Shown here: one piece after another, positions 1 to 8,100 of the stretch
How positions within the stretch are numbered: the stretch's first letter is position 1
How the letters are laid out: every line of letters starts with the position of its first letter
Assembly: GCA_964523105.1 (NCBI GenBank)
Contig: CAZFZN010000016.1
Location: forward strand, 1 to 64,000
Length of the DNA: 64,000 nt
Origin: V1-33 sp964523105
Lineage (GTDB): Bacteria; Verrucomicrobiota; Verrucomicrobiia; Verrucomicrobiales; V1-33
Reading direction: 5' to 3'
Made by a program: the position numbers and the translations under genes
Notes under the pieces: generated by a model
What the model was told of the DNA's origin: nothing
Seen by the model: the letters and a program-made list of their open reading frames with translations, nothing else
Database searches by the model: none

Positions 1-2904
1 ACCCGCTTCGGAGCCTAACTCAAACCGGGCGCGTAACTGCGGAACTTGGGTTAGATTGGGCAGGTGGCGGAGCTGCCCGATGTTCTTCGCACCGCGGGGG
101 ATCACCAGATCCGTGAGGGTGGCGCACTCCGCCAGCGGGGCGGCGTCGTCCACCGCCGTGTCCTGGAGATGGAGCTTTTGCAGCGGCGCGCCCTGCAGCA
201 GCGTCAGATCGCGAAAGGAGGTTCTTGTCAGGCGCAGTTCGGTCAGCGGCTTGCCGGCGAGCCAGGAGAAGTCAGTGACGGGCGAGTTATAGGCGTGGAC
301 CACGGTGAGGCCGGGACAGTCGCGGAGGAACGAGACGTCGGAGACTTTCGTATCGGCAAAGTAACATTCGGTGAGGGTGGTGATGCCGTGGAGCGGCTCC
401 AGCGTGGTGACGCGGGTGCCGCGCACGTCGAGCACGGTGAGCGGTTTGCCGCGGAGGGGTTCGATGCTGTCGAGCGGCGTGGCGGCGGCGCGTAGTTCGC
501 GGAGCGGGGCGTCGCGCAGAAACTCGAGGGTGGGAAGCCGGGAGGCGATGGCGTTGAGCGATTCCAGCGGCATCCCCTGCAGCGCCTCCCAGCCGGTGGC
601 GCGGCAGGCATAGACAGTGAGTTCCCGCAGGGGCAGGCCGGCGAGGGTGCTGAGATCAGTGACGCCGGTGCCTGACAAATCGAGGGCACTGACAGGATGG
701 CCGCGCAGCGCGGAAAAGTCGCGCACCGGAAAGTCGCGGAAGCTGACGCGATAGCTGCCGTCGGCGAGTTCCTCGATGCGGTCATCGTTCCATTTGGCCA
801 TAGCCCGGAAGGGCTTGAGCGCGCGAAGCAGGGCCGCCTTCGGCTCCGGCACGCGTCCGAGCGCCGCCGTCAGGGCGGCGGCCTGACCGTGCCGCTTCTC
901 TGCGAGCAAAGCGTTGAGCAGCTTTTCGCGCAGCGGTTTGGTCAGTTGCGGGGCGGCGCCCTGGTCCTGACGCAGCGCGACGGTCAGCGCGAGATTGGCG
1001 GCGGCGGACTCATTTGCGGGCTCCAGTTGCAGCACGCGCCGGAAGCCGGCCTCTGCTTCCCGCAGCCGTTCTGCGGCCTGCAGAAGCTGGGCGCGCAGCA
1101 GGGCGTAGTCGGCATTCTCCGGCTCCAACTGCGCGGCGTAGGAGATGGAGCCCAGGGCATCGTCGAGCTTGCCGTCCTCCGCCAGATCCCGGGCCTGCGC
1201 GAAATAGACGGGCGCGGTGCGTTTCAGGGAGGCCAGGGATTCCTCCGCGCGATTCCGCTGCTCCGTCACCAGCGTTCGCTCGCTGGCGATGCGGACGAAG
1301 GCCCACACCCCCACGGCAACCAGCGCCGCTAGGCTGGCTCCCAGCAGCGCGGCCTCGCGCCGGTGGCGCCGCATCAGGAGCAGCAGTTGCGTGCCCGCGC
1401 CGGCGCGCTCGGCGCCGGTGGCGAAACCATTCTGATAGGCGGCCATATCCGCCTGGAGCGCCGGCACCGAATCGTAGCGGTCCGCAGGGCGGAGCTGCAT
1501 CGCCTTGCGCACCACGGCGGCGAGCGACGGCGGCACGCGTCCGTCCGGCAGGTGCGGATGCGCGGGACGCTCCGGCAGCGGCTGCAGCGTCCCGGTTCGC
1601 ACGGCCCCCAGCACTTCGCCGACATCGCTGCCGTGTGCGGCCGGACGCAGCGCAAGCATGGTGTAGAGGATGGCGCCAAGCGAATAAATGTCCGAGCGGA
1701 CATCGAGGCTTTGGGTCTCGCCTGCGGCCTGCTCCGGGGACATGAACTGCGGCGTGCCGATGACCTGTCCGGCAAGTGTCAGGCGCGTGAGCGCGCCGCT
1801 GCTTTCCACCACGGTGGCGGACTCTTCACAGCCCCCCGCGTGCCGCAGTTTCGCGAGCCCCCAGTCCATGACGAGAACTTCGCCGAAGTCGCCGAGCATG
1901 ATATTCTCCGGCTTCAGGTCGCGGTGAATTACTCCGCGCGAATGCGCAAAGGCCACGGCATCGCAGGCCTTCTGGAATACCGTAAGCAGCACCGGCAGCG
2001 GATGGCGCTGCACCATGCCGGGGTCGCGCGCCGCGATGCCGTCGAGCACCTCGCGCAGCGTCATTCCGGCCACATACTTCATGGTGTAAAAAACCTGGCC
2101 GTGCGCATCCACGCCGAGTTCATACACCGGCACGATGCCCGGATGCTCGAGCTGGCCGGTGATCCTGGCTTCGGTCACGAACCGCCTCACATCGCGTTCG
2201 GTGTGCCCCGGGAGCATGACCTTCATGGCCACGCGCCGCTCGATGGCCGCCTCCCGCGCGCTGAGCACCTGTCCCATGCCGCCCTGCGCGATGGTGCCGC
2301 CGATGTCGTAGCGCCGCTCATGCAGGATTTCGTCAGGGAGCAGTTCGTTGGCGGCGGCGAGTTCCGGCGCCAGGGCGAGGTCGGTCTTGCCGGTGGGCCG
2401 CGCGCGCCGCACCTCCAGCGTCGCGCCGCCCAGCGTCAGGGTCTGGTTGGGGAACACGCGCGTGCCGTTGGCAATGCGCTGGCCGTTCACCAGCGTCGGC
2501 TTTTCGTCGTGCAGCGGCAGCACCTGGATGTCCGTGAGATTGATCGTGAGCAGCGCGTGCAGTTCCGCCACGCCGGCATCCTCCACCCGGATGTCCGCCG
2601 TGCTGCCGCTGCCGATGCTGTACTGCCCGGGCAGCAGCGAGAGATCATGCACCACCGCCGCGCCGCGCCGCACCACCACGCGCGTTTCCGGCACGAACTG
2701 AGGGCGCAGAGTTTTGGCTGCATCCACGGCGGAGGCCCATGCCGGCTGCCGAGGCGCCTCGCCACCGGGCGGCGGCGATTCTGCGGCGCTCAGCATCCCC
2801 AGCAAATCGGCCGCCAGACAGCGCTGACAGAGTCCCGCCAACGCGCCCGCCGGCAGCATTGCGCCGCAGTTCTCGCAGGAAGGATGATCCGCTGGTCCGG
2901 TCAT
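1..2904 (-). CDS. FHA-domain serine/threonine protein kinase with TPR and leucine-rich repeats (C-terminus cut by window edge)
   Basis: The frame reads 968 codons from the ATG at 2904 to base 1 without a stop. It opens with a CxxC-x12-CxxC zinc ribbon (C10, C13, C26, C29), then an FHA-like domain (about 70-165) and a Hanks-type kinase (about 199-480). The kinase has an AQGGMGQV glycine loop, K228, HRDLKPEN at 327-334 and SPE at 389-391. DFG is replaced by DWG (347-349). One membrane span lies near 519-539. After it come TPR-like helices (about 560-660), then LRR-like repeats continuing past the edge. By topology the kinase is cytoplasmic and the repeats probably periplasmic. The start lies 7 bp after the sigma gene at 2912-3643, so co-transcription is likely; such sigma-kinase pairs are common in Verrucomicrobiota. 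The substrate is unknown. Confidence 0.9.
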   Translation of the reverse strand, partial: MTGPADHPSCENCGAMLPAGALAGLCQRCLAADLLGMLSAAESPPPGGEAPRQPAWASAVDAAKTLRPQFVPETRVVVRRGAAVVHDLSLLPGQYSIGSGSTADIRVEDAGVAELHALLTINLTDIQVLPLHDEKPTLVNGQRIANGTRVFPNQTLTLGGATLEVRRARPTGKTDLALAPELAAANELLPDEILHERRYDIGGTIAQGGMGQVLSAREAAIERRVAMKVMLPGHTERDVRRFVTEARITGQLEHPGIVPVYELGVDAHGQVFYTMKYVAGMTLREVLDGIAARDPGMVQRHPLPVLLTVFQKACDAVAFAHSRGVIHRDLKPENIMLGDFGEVLVMDWGLAKLRHAGGCEESATVVESSGALTRLTLAGQVIGTPQFMSPEQAAGETQSLDVRSDIYSLGAILYTMLALRPAAHGSDVGEVLGAVRTGTLQPLPERPAHPHLPDGRVPPSLAAVVRKAMQLRPADRYDSVPALQADMAAYQNGFATGAERAGAGTQLLLLMRRHRREAALLGASLAALVAVGVWAFVRIASERTLVTEQRNRAEESLASLKRTAPVYFAQARDLAEDGKLDDALGSISYAAQLEPENADYALLRAQLLQAAERLREAEAGFRRVLQLEPANESAAANLALTVALRQDQGAAPQLTKPLREKLLNALLAEKRHGQAAALTAALGRVPEPKAALLRALKPFRAMAKWNDDRIEELADGSYRVSFRDFPVRDFSALRGHPVSALDLSGTGVTDLSTLAGLPLRELTVYACRATGWEALQGMPLESLNAIASRLPTLEFLRDAPLRELRAAATPLDSIEPLRGKPLTVLDVRGTRVTTLEPLHGITTLTECYFADTKVSDVSFLRDCPGLTVVHAYNSPVTDFSWLAGKPLTELRLTRTSFRDLTLLQGAPLQKLHLQDTAVDDAAPLAECATLTDLVIPRGAKNIGQLRHLPNLTQVPQLRARFELGSEAG

Positions 2905-2911
2905 GGTGGTT

Positions 2912-3643
2912 TCAGGATTCCGCCAGCAGCGCGCAGAGATGCCGGATTTCTCCGTCCACGTCCGCGGGATCCAGCACCGTGTCGGCAATTTCCTCACGGA
3001 AGATTTGCTGAAACCGCTGCCGCATCCGGTGAATCGCGGACTTCACCGCCTGCTCGCTCAGACCGAGGCTTTCCGCCGCCGCGGCGTAACTCGACTCCCG
3101 TGTCCGCAGCAGAAACGGCTTCAACTGCGCAAAGCGTCCGGGCTCCATCTCCGCGCCCAGCCGCGCCACCGTCCGCTCCAGCACCGACGCCGCCCAGCGC
3201 CGCTCGAACGCCCGCTCCGGCGTGTCCGTGTCCGCCGGTTCATAACGATAACGCTCCTCCGGCGACACCGCATCCCACGATTCCAGGCGAAACCCGCCGC
3301 CGCGCTTCTGCGCCCGTGCTTTCTCGCGCTCATGCCCAGCGTAATGTCCCGCCGCCGTCAGCAGAAAGGTGCGGAACTTCCCCCGTTCCCGGTCCGCCTG
3401 CGCCACGAACTGTTTCTCCAGCAGCTCCGCAAAGAATCCCTGCACCAGATCCTTGGCCTCGTGCTCATCATGCCCGCGCCGCCTCATGAAAACATAAACC
3501 GGATACCAGTAGAGTCGGCACAACTGCTCCAGCGCCGCATTCATGACCCGCGACTCGCCCTCCGCCGCCCGCAACACCAGACTCCAGCGCGTGGTGAGAA
3601 ACCCGCGGGGTTGCGATGGCGTGGCGGCATCCGTGACCGGCAT
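2912..3643 (-). CDS. ECF-type sigma-70 family RNA polymerase sigma factor
   Basis: This 243-residue protein has the size and layout of an extracytoplasmic-function sigma factor. Region 2 contains the stretch around DEHEAKDLVQGFF and RGKFRTFLLTAAGHY (about residues 58-105). Region 4 has a helix-turn-helix near SYAAAAESLGLSEQAVKSAI (about 190-212). It should direct core RNA polymerase to a small regulon. The gene immediately precedes the FHA-kinase gene with 7 bp between them. The inference is that the kinase or its sensor repeats control this sigma factor, because no anti-sigma gene lies next to it. A divergent, broken gene begins 18 bp upstream at 3662. The start ATG at 3643 gives a standard N-terminus. 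Confidence 0.88.
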   Translation of the reverse strand: MPVTDAATPSQPRGFLTTRWSLVLRAAEGESRVMNAALEQLCRLYWYPVYVFMRRRGHDEHEAKDLVQGFFAELLEKQFVAQADRERGKFRTFLLTAAGHYAGHEREKARAQKRGGGFRLESWDAVSPEERYRYEPADTDTPERAFERRWAASVLERTVARLGAEMEPGRFAQLKPFLLRTRESSYAAAAESLGLSEQAVKSAIHRMRQRFQQIFREEIADTVLDPADVDGEIRHLCALLAES

Positions 3644-3661
3644 GATCGCATCCTGAGGGAA

Positions 3662-4103
3662 ATGCCGCGCAAGTCCAGCAGTTTGGCTGGCGGCGCTGCC
3701 TTCGCGCGAGGGATCGCGGCGGCGACTTCTTGAATTGGGAGGCGCTCTCGCTCAAGAATCACATCGCCGGCATCAAGACCACCGATCCCGCGCAGCTTCT
3801 GCGCGATGCCGAAGAAGCCATCCGCGGCAACCTCCAGGCCCGCGCCTGTGCCCTCGTGCATCACTACGGCACCCTCGGCCACAGCGAGCAGCCGGTGTTC
3901 GATCTCCTGCTCAAATACGCCTGCAGCGAAGACGGCGCGCTCCACGCCGAGAAATATTACGGCACCGTGCGCGAGGAATTCAAAGGCACCCGCACCGCGC
4001 TCCGCTGGCGCCACCTCGCCGGCCTCGCCGCGTCACCGCCAGTGAATGCGGACGCCCCGCCCCGGGGCAGGCGGAGGCGCGGGATCTGCTGGGCTTGGGC
4101 TGA
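3662..4103 (+). pseudogene. Conserved-looking protein of unknown function broken by two apparent frameshifts
   Basis: An ATG at 3662 with a good ribosome site (GAGGG at 3655-3659) opens a frame that stops at 3731-3733. A second frame starts there (...LNWEALSLKNHIAG...) and runs through a protein-like stretch to about 4026. A third frame then supplies a plausible C-terminus (RVTASECGRPAPGQAEAR, ending LGLG and TGA at 4101-4103). Restoring one T near 3729 and one C near 4029 would give a single protein of about 147 residues. Both sites look like shortened homopolymers (TTT to TT, CCC to CC). That fits either real decay or two assembly indels. The middle section is rich in charged helices and includes a segment around PVFDLLLKYACSEDGALHAE. 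I do not recognise the family. It is divergent from the sigma gene at 2912-3643. Confidence 0.5.
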
Positions 4104-4225
4104 GCCCGCGGCGCAGCCGCCCTGGAGTGCTGGAACTTGTTACAGCCTTTCCACCAGCCGACTCGTCCACTGGTGGGCGAGCGAAGCGAGGAGGCGCGGA
4201 GAAGGGGGGAAGAGTCCCGGCAAAC

Positions 4226-5095
4226 TCAAGCCACTCCGCGGTCATTCATCATCGCTTTTTCAACTTCCACGATGCGCTGCCACATCACCAAGGGGCTGAT
4301 GCCTGTGTAACCGCTCTCTTGTGCATCGTTGATCTCAATCACGATCCATTCGCCGGTTTGCGTTTGTGCCACATCAATGACGACGAAAGGCAGCGCGACT
4401 CGCCGCGCCGCTTCCGCCGCGATAGTGAGAGCGGCTTTCTCCTCGGAAGCGTTCCAAGCATACTTTGCGAACTCAGCAAAATAGGGCCCCGCTCCGGCCA
4501 GTTGGCCTTTCCACCAGAATGTACGGAACTCGAATGATGCAGGAATCCTCTCCCCCATATCCGCCGTCACTGGTCGCAGCGGAATGAACTTCCGCAGCAC
4601 CACCTTCTGCCAGTGAAGGATGCGGTCATCAGCAAAGGATTCGACCGCGGCGTCATACTCGGCATCATCATGCACAATAGACAGCTTTGCCTTGTGGCGA
4701 CTCGTTTGACGACTGCCTTTCAGAAAAATCGGCCAGCCAAATATGTCTGCTGCCTCAGCGGCAGAAGGCGCTTTGTCATACCAGCGACTTTCCGGTGTGA
4801 GATCAGCAAGCATGGGATACCAGAGCGGCAGTTCACTGCACAAGTCATGCTGCTCAGAGGTGTGGACCAGTTCGACGCCGTGTTCCCGCATCGCAGCGTG
4901 GAAAGCAGGATAATCCTCCACCGCTCCGACGCGCGCGATGGCCGTCAGTGACTCGATGCCCCATCTGGATCGGCTGCATGGCCGGAACGTGTCGAAGGGG
5001 AAATCATACACCGGCAGTCCCACCTTACGCTCCGCCACCCAAACCGTCCTGTCGAGGTGCAGAAGGTCAACTTCATCGGGTTCTGGATGATTCAT
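4226..5095 (-). CDS. ATP-grasp domain protein (R2K clade type)
   Basis: This protein of about 289 residues has features of the ATP-grasp R2K families. A lysine-bearing strand (WPIFLKGSRQTSRHK) lies near the middle, then FEFRTFWWKGQLAGAGPYF. A C-terminal metal/ATP site reads VVIDVAQTQTGEWIVIEIND. ATP-grasp enzymes ligate a carboxylate to an amine or thiol through an acyl phosphate; the substrates here are unknown. R2K proteins are often encoded in phage or peptide-tagging contexts, but no such context is visible. The gene follows uvrA on the same strand with only tens of bases between them and may be co-transcribed. The ATG at 5095 was preferred; a GTG at 5116 would add seven residues and start 7 bp after the uvrA stop. 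Confidence 0.75.
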   Translation of the reverse strand: MNHPEPDEVDLLHLDRTVWVAERKVGLPVYDFPFDTFRPCSRSRWGIESLTAIARVGAVEDYPAFHAAMREHGVELVHTSEQHDLCSELPLWYPMLADLTPESRWYDKAPSAAEAADIFGWPIFLKGSRQTSRHKAKLSIVHDDAEYDAAVESFADDRILHWQKVVLRKFIPLRPVTADMGERIPASFEFRTFWWKGQLAGAGPYFAEFAKYAWNASEEKAALTIAAEAARRVALPFVVIDVAQTQTGEWIVIEINDAQESGYTGISPLVMWQRIVEVEKAMMNDRGVA

Positions 5096-5123
5096 AAGGC
5101 GCGCAGATCGCTTCACTCCGTCA

Positions 5124-8100
5124 TTACTTCAACACCCCCGCCAAAAACCCCGCCGTCCGGCTCTCCTTCGACTTCGCCACTTCCTCCGGCGTTCCAAACG
5201 CGACGACCTCACCGCCCTCGCTGCCGGCTTCGGGGCCGATGTCGAGGATGCAGTCGGCTTCGGCCATGATGTCGAGGTTGTGTTCGATGACGACGACGGT
5301 GTGGCCGTCGTCCACCAGCCGGTGGAGGACGTCCACCAGCCGCGCGACGTCGGCGGGGTGGAGGCCGATGGTGGGTTCTTCGATGAGGTAGAGGTTGCCT
5401 TTCACCGTCTGATTGCGTCGGAGGCGGGCGTTTTCGGTGCGGGCCACGCCTCGGCTGAGTTCGGCGACGAGTTTGAGGCGCTGGGCTTCGCCGCCGCTGA
5501 GCGTGGGGCTGGGCTGACCGAGTTTGAGATAGCCGGTGCCGGTGTCGGCGAGCAGGCGCAGTGTGCGCGCGATCTTCTGATGCGCGGCGAAGAATTCGGC
5601 GGCTTCCTGGATGGTCAAGTCCATGACCTGACCGATGTTGCGGCCGTTGAATTCGATCTCCAGCGTGGCGCTGTTGTAGCGCAGGCCTTTGCATTCGGTG
5701 CAGACGACGTGGCTGGTCGGCAGAAAGGCCATCTCGTGTTTCATGACGCCGTTGCCGGTGCAGGCTTCGCAGCGGCCGCCCTCGGTATTGAATGAGAAGC
5801 GGCTGGCGGTGTAGCCGCGCATCTTCGCGGCGGGCAGGGCGGCGAACAGCGCGCGGATTTCGTCGAAGACCTTGATATAAGTCGCCGGCGTGCTGCGGCT
5901 CGTTTTGCCAATCGGCGACTGGTCCACTTCATAGACCGCCTCGATTTGTTCGAGGCCGCTGGTGGAACTGTAGCTCAGGCTTCCAGCCTGAGATCGTTTA
6001 GTCGCCATCGCAGGCTGGAAGCCTGAGCTACTGTTTCTGGTCGTATGCGCTTTCGCCGCAGGATACAGCACCCCGCGCATGAAGCTGCTCTTCCCGCTGC
6101 CGCTGATGCCGGTGATGACCGTGAGCCGGCCCGCGGGGATGCTCACGTCGATGTTCTTGAGGTTGTTTGCGCACGCGCCTTTCACGCGCAGCCAGCCATC
6201 CTTCGCTTTCAATGCCGGCAGCTTGCGCCGTGAGCCGCGCGAGGGATGCACCGCGGGCTTGCCGAGCACGCGGCCGGTGACGCTGTTCTTGTCTTTGCTG
6301 ACTTCCGCCACCGTGCCGCGGGAAACGATTTCGCCGCCGAACATTCCCGCGCCCGGCCCCATGTCGATGATGTAGTCGCTGCGGCGCATCGTCTCCTCAT
6401 CGTGCTCCACCACGAGCAGGCTGTTCCCTTTGTCGCGCAACGCCGTCAGCGTGTTGAGCAGAGCCACGTTGTCCCGCGGATGCAGGCCGATGGTCGGCTC
6501 GTCGAGCACGTAAAGCACGCCGGTGAGGTTCGAGCCGAGTTGCGCGGCGAGGCGGATGCGCTGACTCTCGCCGCCGCTCAGCGTCATGGCGCTGCGATTG
6601 AGCTGGAGATAACCGAGGCCGACTTCATCGAGGAATTTCAGCCGCTGTCCGATCTCCACCATGATGTCGCGCGCGATGAGCAACTGCGTGCCGGCGAAAG
6701 TGAAGGTCTTCAGTTTCTTCGCCACCTCGCGCACCGGCAGCGCGGTGAGCGCAGCAATGTCAGAGCCGTGGACCTTCACATGCAGCGCCTCGGCCGTGAG
6801 CCGTCCGCCCTGACACGCCGGGCACGGGCGCACTTCCGCGTCTTCATCGTGCTCGCGACGCGCCTCCTCCTGGAGTTCCGCCTCCATGAGCGACGCCGCA
6901 CGCGTGGTATCGAGTTCCATGCTGCCGCGCAGCGTGCCGTAGCCGCGGCAGGTCTGGCACCAGCCGTGCGGTGAATTGAACGAGAACAGCCGCGGGTCGA
7001 GATCCTCAAAGGAATCGCCGCACGACGGACAGCAGCGCCGGGAATTGAGCACCGTGCTTTTTCCCTTCGCATCCAGCAGTCGAATCACGCCACGACCGGC
7101 AGTGAGCGCCTTCGCGACCAGTGCATCCAGTTCCGTGACCGACGGCTCGCGGCTCAGCGTGGCCACCACGGCATCAATGCTGTGCTCTTTGAACCGCTCC
7201 AGTTTCCGAAACGACGCCACGGGCACGATCTTCCCGTCCACCACGAGTTCCATGAATCCCTGACGCCGCGCCGCCTCGGCGACTTCCGTGTGGAATCCCT
7301 TCCGCGAGCGAATGAGCGGCGCGCACAGCCGCACGGCGCCCTTCTTCAAAGCCGCGCGCACCGCCTCCGCGATGGCCCCCGCCGACTGCTGCTGCACTTC
7401 CACCTGACACTTCGGACAGAACTGCTGTCCGACCTTGGAATAGAGCAGCCGCAGGAAATGATAAATCTCCGTCACCGTCGCCACCGTACTTTTGCCGCCG
7501 CCGCGCGAGATGCGCTGCTCGATCGCCACCGTCGGCGGCAGCCCGCTGATGTGATCCACCTCCGGCCGCTCCATCTGCTCCACAAACTGCCGCGCATAAG
7601 TGGACATGCTGTCGAGAAACCGGCGCTGCCCTTCAGCGAAGACAATGTCGAAGGCGAGGGTGCTCTTACCCGAGCCTGACAAGCCGGTGATGACGACGAA
7701 TTTGCCGCGCGGGATTTCGACGGAGAGGTTTTTGAGATTGTGCTCGCGGGCACCGCGGATGGAGATTCCGCCGGAGTGCGCAGTGCCCAGGGCGCCGTGC
7801 GCAGTGGATTCCTGCACACGTCCACTGACCACTGAGAACTGACCACTGAGCACTCTGCTGAGAAACTCCCCCGTGAACGAGCCCGCCACCCGCGCCACCT
7901 CCTCCGGCGTCCCCTGAGCCACGACAAACCCGCCCGCTTCCCCGGCCTCCGGCCCCAGATCCACGATCCAGTCCGCGCATTTGATGACCTCCATGTTGTG
8001 CTCGATGACGAGCAGCGAGTGGCCTTGATCCACCAGCCGTTGAAAGAGCAGGAGCAGCAGCGCGATGTCGTCGAAGTGCAGGCCGGTGGTGGGTTCGTCG

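Noticed and set aside
1363..3489. 708-codon plus-strand open frame opposite the FHA-kinase and sigma genes
   Set aside because: The opposite strand carries motif-complete kinase and sigma genes; the plus frame has an Arg/His-rich composition typical of antisense frames.
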